From Bactrocera neohumeralis (Eukaryota; Arthropoda; Insecta; Diptera; Tephritidae): 64,000 bases of DNA. This document shows positions 11,772-23,799 of this stretch, piece after piece; the stretch's first letter is position 1, and the number at the start of each line of letters is the position of its first letter. The notes under the pieces are model-generated. The model had not been told where the DNA came from and did no database searches. It saw only the letters and a list, made by a program, of their open reading frames with translations. The stretch is from positions 45,330,264 to 45,394,263 of the forward strand of contig NC_065923.1 of NCBI RefSeq assembly GCF_024586455.1. The letters run 5' to 3'. Position numbers and translations under genes: made by a program.

Positions 11772-12560
11772 AGGGCCGAATTCACAGTGATTAGTTAACC
11801 AATACCAACTACTTTCTATAAGCAATGCTTAATTAATAAAGAAAAAAGCTTTGTTGGTTAACCACTAGTCATATGACTAGTGATAAGCTGATGTTGTAAA
11901 AGCATAATCGGCAATTGCTTTCGCTGATAATTTGTTGAAATGTCTTGCGATTGTAATATTGAATCTGATATTAAAAGTGAGGTCGACATCGAGGACATTT
12001 GGAATATCATTATAAAGCGTCACAAATAAATAATTAGTAATCGTCCAAACTTTTTTCAAATATAATATTCGGTAGATTTTCGGAACCGGTTCCGACTGAG
12101 CTAAGAAGTGTCGTGGCAAGTTCTGGCGCGTATACGACAAGGAAATCAAAAATGGTCAAATTGTATATAAATAAATTTGATACATTTATACCTGAGTATG
12201 GCTATATTTACAGGAATAATGCTATGCTACCTGGAAAAATGCTTTTACTGACCATTCGCTATTATGCTGGCAACGTATGAATGGAGATTTCTTTGGCGTA
12301 AAATAAGCCACAGTATCAAGAGTTGTCGAAGAAATATCACATCATATTGCAGCTTTCCGAAATTAATATATTAATTTTCCCAAAAATAGGAATGAGCTGA
12401 ACGCTGTTCAATTAAAATTTTTACAGTTTGCGAAATTTCCGGCTGTAATTGCAGCTATGGACTGTACACATATAAAAATAAAAATAATAATTCCCTGCGT
12501 GAGAACCAAGCAAGAATATATATTTATAAATATACATAACTTACAAAGAAATTAAAGCTC
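11772..12560 (+). pseudogene. PIF/Harbinger (HARBI1-like) transposase relic
   Basis: With several frame shifts the plus strand reads FRNRFRLS, an EVSWQVLARI piece, LPGKMLLLTIRYYAG, then ATVSRVVEEISHHIAAFRN and FPAVIAAMDCTHIKI. The last block is the HARBI1 motif around the first catalytic Asp (usually GxIDGTHI; here AAMDCTHI keeps the Asp). The later Asp and Glu of the nuclease are not visible, so the copy is truncated. A candidate left terminus, gggccgaattcacagtgatt, starts near 11774. I did not find a matching right end. Confidence 0.8.
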
Positions 12561-12757
12561 GTACTTAAAGCTGATCCAACCATATATATTCTCACACCAC
12601 CTAGCTTTCACTTCAGCTAGCTTCTCTCTGGATGTCGCTTTATTAACTTTGGTACACCATTGGCTTCTTTAATTTTTCGGGCTCATATTTCTGGCAGATT
12701 TATGACGGTAATTCAGTTTCACAAATTTCCTCAGATCTAAACCAAATATTATTTTAT

Positions 12758-12904
12758 TTAAGAGCTCACACTACTTTCATTATTTAGATCGGAGTCGTAC
12801 TCTAAGTCTAGGCTGGAAATTTGCTTATCATGCAGAGATACTTCAATTGGTGTACATCCTCCTGTCGCGTATAGACATCCGTTTTCTTCGTCTACCGATT
12901 TTTA
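12758..12904 (-). other. Small open frame next to the Harbinger relic
   Basis: The minus strand is open for about 48 codons ending at TAA (12758-12760), with VDEENGCLYATGGCTPIEVS and an acidic, Ser-rich tail. PIF/Harbinger elements often carry a second, oppositely oriented Myb/SANT-like ORF, and the position fits that. I cannot recognise a Myb domain, so the link is inference. Confidence 0.35.
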
Positions 12905-12960
12905 CTAATTTCCTTTCTCCAATACCTATTTATGGTCTTAATTGAGACAAAGTTGAGGAA

Positions 12961-13719
12961 GTTCTGCTGTCAATGTGGAGGGACCTTTTTTCCGAGGGCC
13001 TGCGGAAAATGACGTCGTAATGTTCGAGTTTTTAACATATTTCTTTGAAATCTTGACAAAATGTTGCTATAATATGTATGTATCTTTGAAATAAGGAAAA
13101 GTTTGAATAATTTATTTAAATTTTTATAAAAGAAAATATATTGGAAATATGCTGTTTTGGCTCAACGAAACCCACACAACCCTTTAAGAGTTATAAAGTG
13201 TTGGTTTTTAGTTTATACATAAGCTAAGAACTAAGTTTGAATTGTCAACAACTAATATTAACAAAAGCAAACACTGGTACCCTAGTGTTTAAAATTTCCA
13301 ATTTTCAGAAAATAAAATATCTCTTTTTTCCATATTCGCGTTTTAAATTTATTCTCTTCACATTCTCAAATTTCTCATTTTTCTATGTAATCACTGTCAA
13401 CAAATGGAAAACATTGTCTTCTCATAAAGAAAGTCAAATAAATACAAACTTAATTACCACTTTTAATTAATTCAAAGTATTTATCTACAAATACTTTGAT
13501 TAAATTAAAAATGTATTAAATTTGTTATATTTATTAAGAGCAATGACTACCAAATGACTTTCTGAATTCCATAGAATTTCAACAAAAAAATTAAATACTT
13601 ATTCCACAAATTTTATTTGACTTGCATTTTATGTAAACAAAAAGTTGATTATTTAAACAAATATTTTTTTATTAAGAAAATAAACAAGTTTGCCAAGTAA
13701 GAACAAATCCTCTTTGAAA
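12961..13719 (+). other. Intron sequence, no gene seen
   Basis: AT-rich sequence. The open frame near 13237-13470 is rich in Phe and Asn, as expected from composition. No feature is recognised. Confidence 0.55.
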
Positions 13720-14070
13720 TCATTTGTCAAATATGCCAGCAGCCATTTGAGCGCTGAAGAGGAAAACCGAAGAAAGAGATTGTACACAACATATGTACAT
13801 ACATATATGCATATCTTTGTATATACTGTTTCCTAATATATACTGTGCATATATCGAAGTTGGAATATAATATTATATAAGAGTCTAATATTTACACCAT
13901 TTGAGGGTGTGCTGTCAGAAATTTTCGGCAGCACAAATTTGACCGCAACCCAAATTGCCTTCGGGGTGGTCGTTTGCCTCATAATGGTGGCAAAAGCAAT
14001 CAATGAAATTGCTGTTTGTTTCAGAAGAACATCACATAAGTACACATTTATAGATACGAGAATGTACATA
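13720..14070 (+). other. Unassigned coding-like stretch
   Basis: Two plus-strand frames look more protein-like than their surroundings. One reads FVKYASSHLSAEEENRRKR near 13720-13780. The other, 13860-14065, reads FEGVLSEIFGSTNLTATQIA followed by a hydrophobic stretch of about 15 residues. I do not recognise the protein. It could be an old retrocopy or a nested exon, or chance. Confidence 0.3.
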
Positions 14071-14799
14071 AAATAAATATGGTTGTTATACAGGACATCA
14101 GAAATAAATTGCTTGCATCCACTTCAGTCCTCTTCAGTTTTGGTAGTCGACTGTTTTTCTTATAACCTGACTGTGTACACTTTTAGTATTCTAATGAAAG
14201 TTGGTTGCTGTGTAAAAATGTTGTACAAGTTGGGCTGTCTTTGTTACTACCAGCAGCTGATAGTTTTTTTTATTAGTTGGTTCTCTTATGGTTGATTTTG
14301 AAATTTCGCATCCGTTTCGTTTTTTATTTAGCCGCTTTTATTTATGTGAATCTCCTCATAGAACTGCCAGCCTCGTTCATCAAATGAGTACAAACTTTCC
14401 ACAGTGCAGTCTCAATTTAGCAGGTAAAAAAGCTTTTGAACTTGAGTTTACTGAGTCTCGCTTTGCAATTCTTCTAACTTCGAATATGTCAGAAATTTTT
14501 TGGATCTTCCAGTTAATGTATAGCAAAAATTGTTGTTGATTACACCAGCCAGTATCTAATGCTCCTGAAATTCATGTTCCCGAATTTTCTATTTATACAT
14601 ATGCTCGTATGTACTCTGCGATCAAATTGAATTTTTAATTTCTACTTCGCCTATTCGAATCGGTAAATTTTTTCTCTGTAAGTTGGCAGTACTGTTAGTG
14701 ACATCTATGCTAAATTTCACTTCAAAATATTTATTTGAGATACGTGTCGTTTTGTGAGGCTGTAATAGTGAATTCTTCCATTTTTACTGTGTCTGAATT
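14071..14799 (+). other. Intron sequence, no gene recognised
   Basis: Two open frames (14083-14295 and 14288-14539) show no family resemblance. Nothing else is recognised. Confidence 0.5.
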
Positions 14800-15190
14800 T
14801 ATTGAACAAAGAAGTGCGATATTGCACCCTCTCATTCTGCATTGGTTATTCGTGATCATTTCCCCACATTTTCAACTAATATCGTACCGCAACCACCGCA
14901 TTTGCCTGATTTACCTTCGTGTAACTTCTGTCTATTCAGCAAATTCACATGACCACTGCGAGGACACCGTTTTGACTCAATTGAGGATATAAAAGCTGAT
15001 TCGAAGAAGTCTCTGATGGCCATGACGACAAAGGATTTTTCCAAGTGCTATGAGGACTGGAAAATTCATTGGCATAAGTGTATTGCAGCGGGAGGGGATT
15101 ACTTTGAAGGAGATGAAATGGATAAAATTCACCTTTCAATTTCAAGAAGTCGCAAAGAATGTGTTATTATTTCTTTGAAGAGGCTAGGCT
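14800..15190 (+). pseudogene. Mariner transposase 3' half
   Basis: The plus strand, with one frame change, reads SHSALVIRDHFP, a broken PPHLPDLPSCNF motif (for PPYSPDLAPCDF), LRGHRFDSIEDIKADSKKSL, and KDFSKCYEDWKIHWHKCI with GGDYFEGDE. These are in the order of a mariner catalytic core and C-terminus. The N-terminal half is absent. It is the best preserved mariner 3' end in the window. Confidence 0.8.
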
Positions 15191-15452
15191 TGGTTAGAGT
15201 ATTAAAATGTCTTAATTTTGAAGATGTATTCTGAAGTAAGGAAAACGAAAACGAAACTCTTTCCTTAAGGCTTTATTAAACATGGAAAATATTTTAAATT
15301 GACAGTAGGTACTACATTGACAAAAGTGACTATCTACAAACTGCTTTGCAGAATCCAGAACATTTTGTTAATGGGAGTCTGCGTACGATAGTGATGCTAA
15401 GAATTCTTTAGAAACAAAAAACAAAGCAGGCTTTCACGGGTTATACGACTTA

Positions 15453-16060
15453 TTAAGGGGTTACATGGATTTCTTCGGGGAAAAAACAGCTTTTTTTCAA
15501 AAACTTTTTTTCTCAGATAATAAGGAAATGTTTTATTAGAATTTTTTATTGTTAAAAACATACACTATTAACAAACAAATTTTTAAATTTTTGGGAAAAA
15601 TATTTTAAACTTGGCCATTGTGATGCCATTTCCGGTGACCCCTCGAAAAAAAGATGCGCCCACGTTGACAGGTTAACTCCTTAGAGGATTATCTAAAGTA
15701 AAAAATATGTATTTTAGGTAAGCCCTTACCATAGAACTTGCAAGAGGAAAAAAACTGAAAATAAGTTTTATGGCAGACATTTTTATAATAGTTGTAATCG
15801 AAAAAAATCCTTATCCCAAGTCTTTAAGAATTGTATCTCAAATACCTGTGTAATTTTATGAAGATCAATTGAGTAGTTCTCGAGAAATCTTACCAACTTT
15901 ATAAGCACAGTTTCTGGAAAAACGCGTTTTAAAAACGGCGGACATAGTCTGTATCACCGAAACTATTACTCGGATCAACTTGAAAATTTAGGAAAATATT
16001 CTAGAGAATAGTTGTAGAATTTAAAAAAATAAACATTTTTTGCTCACAAATGTTCTGGTT
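15453..16060 (+). mobile_element. Non-autonomous repeat, copy 1 (possible piggyBac-type MITE)
   Basis: This segment aligns by eye with about 35650-36050: shared blocks include ttttattag before tttttattgtta, cggccattgtga (ttggccattgtga here), gcgcccacgttgacagg and caactcctta (taactcctta here). It begins after TTAA at 15453-15456 with ggggttacatgg. The right end is not clear. No coding capacity. Confidence 0.55.
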
Positions 16061-17939
16061 ACTAGATTGAAAGTTGAAACGCACAGCATCCGTGTATAAA
16101 TACATACGTCTAACTCTTTGGCAGTGCACAAGTTCCTTGATAACTCTCAAAAGCTATTGCTTATGCAGTTTACCGAAAAGAAAAAACATGATTGAAGTAA
16201 GAATTGTTCTAAAATGAAAAAAGGACATTTACATATGTTTGTAAATAACAAACACACATTGCAAACGAAAATAAAAATGATTTTTTTGCCTACAGCAAGT
16301 AAACACTTTTAGATATTTCACAAAAATTGCATGTTGCAAGTTTGGAATTAACAGAAATACATCAGATATGGCTCACTGCTACTCCAATTATGCTGTACTG
16401 TTGCAAGCCAAAACCAAAACTGAGATATAATTGTTTATTAGAATACGCAAACACATGCACATGTAGAGTTTAAGCCAAGTTTCGTAGGTTTATGTAGTAA
16501 GATCTTAACTATCTTCCTGCCTACACAAACATCTATATGTATTGTTGGTATATGTATGTAAATGAGCTCAAATATGCATGCGAATTTATACATCTGCATA
16601 TACTAGATATGTGAATGCTAGAATGCGGAGGCATTTGAGAATCACAGACAGCCATTATTTGTAGCAAAGACAATACAACATAGCTTGCAGTGTTTTGCAC
16701 CAACACATACATACTTCACATACATCATCAGTATATATACGTAACATACCTATATATGTATATGTTAGATATTGTATTACTACATATTTGGCAACTAGTA
16801 GGTTGAAGCTTTATCCTCGCTAGCAACTTTTCATGCCAATAAAATTTGCAGCATAATTTATAGGCTAAATTTTGGGTATGTGGAATTGTTGCAGATGCCA
16901 GCAAGCAAATTTTTGCACACACACATATACATATTTGCATAGAACTGTAGTATAAATATGTATTTGCTTTTATATATACGTGAAACTATGCCAACAATGA
17001 GTATATATAAATGTAATTTGCATGGGTTTTTGTGCAATCGTTCGAATAAGTATGTGCACACATGTACATAGCTTCTTTATCGAAAATATATTTTCTTATA
17101 CATACACACATACACATCTACTCACCACATCCCGATCCATGCCCGACAACAAAGTGCTTGTTATGTAGAAAATTGTAGTTACCACCATTACCATTCTGCA
17201 TATACTACGTGTTATTATTATTATTTTCTTCTCTTCATTTTTACGTTTTTCGCTATTCCAGCATATCGGAAATGTGGAATGTTATAGTTTGCAGTACAAT
17301 GTATAGTTTAATAGTGGAGAAGTTCATGTCAGGAAAGTTGTGCTGTTACTTTTTATTACACTCGAGCACATGACACATTCAAGCGCTGCGGGTGTGTGCG
17401 CACGTACATAATTGCTGGTCTGTGTGTATGTGACTTCATCGGTTTGAATACATTTAATACTCGGATAAGTGTCACACAATACATTTGTGGGTTTGTGGTT
17501 TACGCCTACAATCACGACCACAAACACTAGCACAAAATTTGAAAATATCTATGACTTCAGATTTAAATACGAAAGCATTGAATTAAAGCCAACTGAGTAA
17601 AAATTATGTAAATTTAAGCGTTTTATTTCACGGCTAAGCTTTTTAAAAAATTATAATGCAGGAATTATAAAAAATAACGGATATGAAGGTATAATTTCTG
17701 TGCTTTTTAAAGACATTTCCAAATGCTTATTTAAAATTTTCAGGGTTCAGGAAGCACCCTCTTTATGGAAAATTTGTTTAGTGAATGCAAACTCTATCGT
17801 GAGCTCCACCGCTGGGTTTTTATACCCTGAAATTAGTCGCGAAGTATTTAACATCCAGAAAGAAACGAACGTGTACACTATTCGCTCTGTTTCTTTGATA
17901 TCGATATGAAATATTGCTAGCTTCTTCTTCTATTCTTCT
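16061..17939 (+). other. Intron sequence with simple repeats, no gene seen
   Basis: Rich in short CA/TATG runs (for example 16700-17110). Open frames on the minus strand at 16728-17061 are made of these. I see no gene. Confidence 0.6.
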
Positions 17940-17942
17940 CTA

Positions 17943-18620
17943 TCAGCGTAGACACCAATTCGAGATACCAAGTGCAGTCAGGCCCTTCTCACCTTGACTT
18001 TTCCAACGGAGTGCAGGTCTTTCTCTTTCTCTACTTCTCCCAGCGGGTACTGCGCCGATTACTCTCAGGGCTGAAGTGACGACATGACCTCGCCAGCGTA
18101 GCCGCTGTCTTTTAATTCGCTGAATTATGTCAATATCGTCGTATGTCTCGTGCAGCACATCGTTCCATCAACTGCGATATCCGCCGTTGCCAATGCGAAA
18201 GGATCATAAATCTTCCACAGAATCTTCCCCTCGAAAACTCGTAAGGCCCACTCATCAGTTGATACCAATGATTTTATTTGGGGAATGATATGGGACTTGT
18301 AGTGTTAGGTCTTTGTTCGGCGATAGAGGACTTTACTTTTAAATTGCCTGCTCAGTCCGACCTGCGAGCATCGCCTGCTCCTGATCCTGGGGGAGCTTTT
18401 TGTATTGCTCAACGTCAGATTACACGGCGAATTAGTTTTGCGGGTATACCAAATTCAGACATCGCGTCATAAAGGCAGCACCTTTTCATGCGTTCGTACT
18501 GTAAAGTAACGACGAAGAGATGGTGGGTGTCGATTTTTTTCACGGGTCTTTATATGCGATGTTGAGGAGACTTATCCCACGGTAGTTGGCGCAGATTGAC
18601 ACTTATACTCCAATCTTTGG
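17943..18620 (-). pseudogene. Reverse transcriptase and C-terminal region of the RTE-like element
   Basis: The minus strand gives NYRGISLLNIAY near 18590-18560, then DAMSEFGIPAKLIRRV, matching the fingers/palm region of RTE-type reverse transcriptases. The tail reads YDDIDIIQRIKRQRLRWRGH and ends GISNW, a signature of the C-terminus of these elements. Stops and a large deletion between the blocks show it is inactive; the FADD/YADD catalytic box is not visible. Confidence 0.75.
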
Positions 18621-18967
18621 ACATGCTTTCGTCCGATCATATTCTACGAAGAAGCTGATGCATGCATCAGCCCCTGCCAATTTATTGCTATTAAATGGGT
18701 AATTGCTATTCGAAACGCTTCATAGTCGGGTAATGGAAGATCTATTCCATCGTTAAAGATTGGGAATCGGGTTCACTATCTCCTGGTGTTATGATTTCAC
18801 TTGCAGTAAGGAGCTTGAAATACCGTCCCACAGTTAGCTTATACCGAGTTGCTTTCAGAGAGCTGGAGTGAAAGTCGAATAGAAAATAGTTTCGCTGTCG
18901 GTTGTGATAGTAGTTTCTCGACGTCATACCTTCCCTTAGAGACAGCCATGTAGCTTCAGTTGAGAGC

Positions 18968-19518
18968 CTGCTTTAGATACGTCAAAAAATCGATTGTTTT
19001 CAGGATTTTTTTTTGGAAGGAAAGAAACAATTGATTAAAGCGAAATTTCTAGGATTTATAGTTACATAACTAGACATCATTCACAAGTTTCTTGGATACA
19101 AAATCTTTGATATTCTGCCTTTGGGAAGCAATTGCCCGATTCATCCCGCATGTGCATTTGGCGGACGGCGGGCAGGATGCAGGTCGCAATTTATATCGGA
19201 AACAAAAAAATCAAAAAGATTCATATTTTTTAATAATTTGTCTTCTAGTTAAACTAAGAAAATTCCAAAAAAAAGTGCAAAATTTTAAAATTTTCAATAA
19301 TTAAAGAAAGGGGGTTTTTGACCAAAAAAATTTTTCTTCATGATGTTTAAAAATATGTTCAAACTTTTTTGACCGCCAATTAAGAAAAAATCATAAAATT
19401 GAGAAATCGCGCGACAAAATTTTTGCTAGACGCTCGGACACTATTTCCTTCTAGCTTCGAAAATATTTGAAATTCCCATCTATCATAAAAAATCGATTTT
19501 TTGAAGCTTCTAAAGCAG
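18968..19518 (+). mobile_element. Non-autonomous inverted-repeat element, copy 2, nested in the retrotransposon
   Basis: Terminal inverted repeats of 28 bp are visible: left ctgctttagatacgtcaaaa and, as reverse complement of the right end, ctgctttagaagcttcaaaa. They are followed on both sides by the same atcgatt core. The interior matches 10593-11285 in the same orientation. It interrupts the RTE-like element between its endonuclease and reverse transcriptase parts. I see no clear target duplication. Confidence 0.8.
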
Positions 19519-19960
19519 AATTCCCTTAATTCCCTTAATGAATTTCCTTGTACTGGAATCTTGTACTACGGACAACCATATTTCAACAATTGTAGACGTT
19601 TCGGCGTGGAGGCTGCCCACACTGGCGTTAAAAATGCCAAGCGCAATTTTTACATAGTGGCAGGGGCAGTCGTCACAAGCGCGCTCCAACCGCTCATTAA
19701 AGGTATCTTTAGTCATATTGTCTTTCTCTTCCGTTGGAGCATGGGGACAAATCAGTGTTATGTTGAAAAATTTTGCATTGATGCGGATTGTGGCTAGACG
19801 CTCATCCACCGGAGGTCTGGGTCTTTCTCCCACCACGAATCCCACACCGAACTTGCGCTCCAATATATGACCGCTGTTCTTGAACGCCGGTGATGTCAGC
19901 CTTTACCTTTACAAGAACATCAACCAGCTGGGTAACGGCACCTTTCTAATTTAGTGACCG
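19519..19960 (-). pseudogene. Endonuclease (EEP) domain of the RTE-like element
   Basis: On the minus strand the frame reads KGAVTQLVDVLVKVKADITG near 19945-19885 and then a long open stretch (19863-19510). That stretch has NITLICPHAPTEEKDN and CHYVKIALGIFNASVGSLHA, the positions of the HAPTE and GDFNA motifs of apurinic-like endonucleases. The catalytic Asp of GDFNA is replaced here by Ile (GIFNA), so the domain is mutated. Confidence 0.8.
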
Positions 19961-20450
19961 TACATTTCAGGTGTGTGCCCTTAAATCATAGTCCTAATTA
20001 TATTTGCTGGGGTCTTCATCAAAAGTGGAGTCTTTCATACAATGCTGTTGTGTCTACATGGGCGGTGCCGAACCCAGCGCACAACCCTATTAGGCAAGTA
20101 GTGTAAGTTATATATACAGTTATAAAGCGAGCTACTTGACCGATGCTCACACGCAGCCACACTTCTGGTGAACAGACACTGCAATTAAACTTCAGCGAAC
20201 CCTTAAACCGAATATGTCGGAGTGGCTCCGCTGAAGCTTCCTCTCTTTTAGCCGTGACCCCAGGAACCACACGGGTTAGCTGCCGCATCTTGCACAAGGG
20301 CAACTCACATTTCCAGGGTGCGCGGCAAGGACGCAAGAATAGGAATTGGGGATGGCCTTACGACATCAATTGCTTACCCAGAAGCACGAATATACTCCAT
20401 TGCACCCCACTCCAAATGTATGAAAAACATTAAGTTTTATATCCAGAATG

Positions 20451-22324
20451 TTACAAAAAAGGTTTAAAAGAGCTGATCTCAAAATTGCACAATATATGTA
20501 TAATTAAAATTCGGAGAGAAACCTTTTCTAAATCGGGACAATAATTTATTTTATAGGAAGTATTTCCGAATACGTTGTCTTCTCATGATTTCGTCCATCA
20601 GTAGTTTCATAACAGTATATTTAAAAAGAAGTTACCTTATAGTTTCCTAGTATTTGCGTGGACAAAATTTCGCAAATGGTTGTCTACTTATACCAAATAA
20701 ATAATTGACATACTATATATCATAATTCTTTAAAATTATAAAATGTCTTTATTACAAATTTTGAAAGCATATCAGAAATTACATATTTTTCCCTATCATT
20801 AAAAATTATTTTGATACATGGCAGCTCTGATCCAATTATAACTAAAAATTATTTTTCTTACACTAGTTTTTAAGTTGTTTAAAATTAAATTGATATTAGT
20901 ATGTTGCATACAATTAAGAAAAATAAATTAAGTCTAATTTTTCCTCGTAATTTCTTTACCTGTTATACCAGGCAAGTCTGCTCGAGTATGATGTAAGTAT
21001 GAAAATAAGCAGACAAACACACATTTCCCACAATCAAATACTTTGCACACCTCAAAAAAGAAATGAGAAAAAACAGCAAAGAATTCTGCAAAGAGTATTT
21101 TTGCAGCTACGATGCGGGCATTTTATGCCAACTATGCGCTCAACCGTTCACGTCCGACTATTTGTCTATTTCCACCCGCGGCTCTGGCTCGTTGACTGCT
21201 CACAACTGCAAGTGACTTATTTGCATGCTGGTACAGTTGTCCTTTACGAATATATATAAATATATACCTATACATATGTATGTATGTTTTTACATTAGTG
21301 GGTAGGTGTGTTTTTTGTGAGCGCCGCCATGCAATTCAACCTGCATTCACTACCACTACAATGCGCAGTCATTCTTTCTTCGAATGAATGCAAGCGGAAA
21401 TACCAACCTCATTTCTTTTAGAATTCTGTTTCTCATGCGCTCACTTGCTTCTGCTCGCTAGCCAGCTGACTGGTTGACTGCTTAGTTGTATAGTTTGCTG
21501 GTTGGCTTACTGTATGTGTCAACTGTCAAGCGTGAAAGTTTTATACTGTTTCCTGAGTATCATAAAAACAATATATGTACATATATCCACACACATATCC
21601 ATGTGCTCTGCCGCAGCCAGGCGAAAACGAGAAATAACTTTGGTATTAGTGTGCCTCTATGTGGATTCTGCGTGTGCCAAATGCGAATGACGTCTGCTGA
21701 CGACATCATATTTTTATTGCATATTGTATGTGGCGAGGTAGCTTGGCGTAAATGAAATTTAATAAAGGTATTTCCATACATATACGCAAATATATTCTAA
21801 GATTAAAATTAAATTTTACAAAAATAGTTGTGGTAACATTTACATAAGTTTTTACTTTTGGCCTGTAGTTTATTACCTCTCTTGAGCTCCCAAGAGAAAA
21901 AGATTTCCTGCCATGGTCAAAACTAGTTTAAATATATTGTAACATTTCCAAATTTGTATGACAAGGAAGAAATCTTGTGATGTTTATTACTCCATAACAA
22001 GTTCTTAATAGAGATCATGTTTGAGTACAGGTTAGTAACGTTTAATTAAATAAGAACAAAGACTTTACTGCAGAAGTGTACCGCACTGCTCAGAGCGGCC
22101 TTTTTAATTGCACTGCATGGTCATAAAAGCTGAATGTTCCTTTAACTGGTACACCAGTTGTTAAATTAAAAAAAATATATTTTCGTCATATTTCGAAATT
22201 ACATTGAAGATTAAAAGGATATCTAAAATAGTTTATATATATATAATGTATGCTATTGGATACGGACGCGCGTTGCTGTGGTATACATTTTATATTATTA
22301 TTCATACAATAAACTATTCAATAC
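20451..22324 (+). other. Intron sequence, no gene seen
   Basis: AT-rich with CA/TATG runs near 21240-21300 and 21570-21600. Open frames near 20999-21259 and 21486-21755 show no recognisable domain. Confidence 0.55.
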
Positions 22325-22643
22325 AGTGAAAACTTTATTTACGAATAAAGGCGAAAACGTTTTTGTCGGTAGAAGTATCCGAGGGATTGTATTTGAGATT
22401 TAATTTTGAATATATTCATACAAATAAATTTCGCTGGATAAAATAACGAATTTAAGGCTGCTTTCTCAATGTCTGGTTACCAGCCTTTCTGTCCAGTTAA
22501 TAGAGTTGTCCGCTTAATAGATTGTACTTAATAAACATTAACTATATGTGGGACCGGCCAATGTCCATTGTTAATGGAGCTGTCCGCTTAATAGAGCGCC
22601 CATTAAATAGAGCGTATTTTTATTTCTTAATTTTTTTTACTGC
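22325..22643 (+). mobile_element. Possible pogo/Tigger-like MITE
   Basis: The left edge starts cagtgaaaactttatttacg after a TA, and the right edge ends in ttttactg. The interior repeats the phrase gtccgcttaatagag twice, which I associate with the ends of pogo/Tigger elements. The inverted repeats are imperfect, so the call is tentative. Confidence 0.4.
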
Positions 22644-23302
22644 CCTATCTTCTAAGTTCGAAGTCGAACTGGAACAAGCGTGCTAAATTTTGTTAAAATT
22701 GGTTCAGGTATAGGAGTCCATCGCGGTTAAACATCGTGACATGTAATTTTTTATATATAAAGATATATAAATATATATTATAGTTTCCTTCTAAATTCTC
22801 CATCGCTTAACTTTAAATCCCTTTTTCTTCCGAACTAAAATTTTAAATTTGCTTTAGTAACAAAAAAGTTTCGGGCACAGATAATCCGTTCATCAAATCT
22901 ACAATACATCTTTTAAAAACGTCACTATTTTGTCAATTATTTTTTGCGACCGAATATCATTCTACGGACAATATGTTATCTGCTATTAGATCTTTTTTTA
23001 GCTTTTTCTAAATTCCAGAAGAGCTCTTTTTTCGTCCGTCATAATAGGAGTGCTCCTTAATGGTGTGATCTCACGGTAACATTATGAGTTAGCTAGGGTT
23101 TAAAAAATACATTGTATATTATTATGATTGTTGTCTGCTAAAGCTAAGCTGCCATCAACTATATTATATGTTGCAAGGCGTTCGACATTTGTTTATATTA
23201 TGAAAACTTCTCAGACCGTTTTGAGATGGATCGCCTTAGCATTCTTTTAGCATGCCTTAAAAACGGACACTAGCAAAACGAGAGTCACCACAAATGTTTG
23301 TA
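22644..23302 (+). other. Intron sequence with a retroelement-like 3' tail
   Basis: Around 22680-22770 the phrase ttgttaaaattggttcaggt and a following catcgcg resemble 3' tails of RTE-type retroelements. The rest shows nothing recognisable. Confidence 0.35.
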
Positions 23303-23708
23303 ATATTCAGACCGAACTTGTTAATATGGTAGTTCGGTAGTTGACACTTCGTTAAAACACTTAACTGTGAACATACTTTTTGCTGTACATCAATAGAGGG
23401 TGTAAATTTTGTTTCAAAACAGCTGATTCAATTATATTAAATACTTATTATACCTTTGAAAAATTTGTCAAAAACTAATTTGAAGTAAACAGCAAATTTA
23501 TTTTGTCGCAATGAATTAAGTTAACTTTTGAGGCAACAACGCAAACAAAACAGCTATGCGATGTTACCAAGTAACGAAAAATTTATCATGCTTACCAGTC
23601 TGGTACTTCGTTACTCGGTAAAACGATAATCTGTTCAATTTACAAAAACAAAACCCACGTAAAAATCACCGAGTAACGACTAACGAATTAACAAAGCTGG
23701 TTTGAATA
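23303..23708. mobile_element. Putative MITE with imperfect inverted ends
   Basis: The left end tattcagaccgaacttgtta and the reverse complement of the right end, tattcaaaccagctttgtta, match at most positions. Inside, cgttactcggt and accgagtaacg form a second inverted pair. There is no coding capacity and no obvious target duplication. Confidence 0.5.
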
Positions 23709-23799
23709 CCCCTATTGTGTTTAGTGGGGATATTAGCTGTTCATATATCGATATCTTGCAATTGGATCATCTGATAGATGAGGAAATTCCTTTCTTCAG

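Larger units (their letters stand above)
17940..20450 (-). mobile_element. RTE-like non-LTR retrotransposon, degraded
   Basis: Read on the minus strand from right to left: an apparent 5' leader (about 20450-19960), an endonuclease domain, reverse-transcriptase pieces and a C-terminal tail. The order and spacing fit one element of roughly 2.5 kb. It is broken by stops, deletions and a nested inverted-repeat element at 18968-19518. Class assignment to RTE rather than Jockey rests on remembered phrases and is uncertain. Confidence 0.7.

Noticed and set aside
16728..17061. Minus-strand 67-70-codon frames
   Set aside because: Composed of CA/TATG simple-repeat translation.
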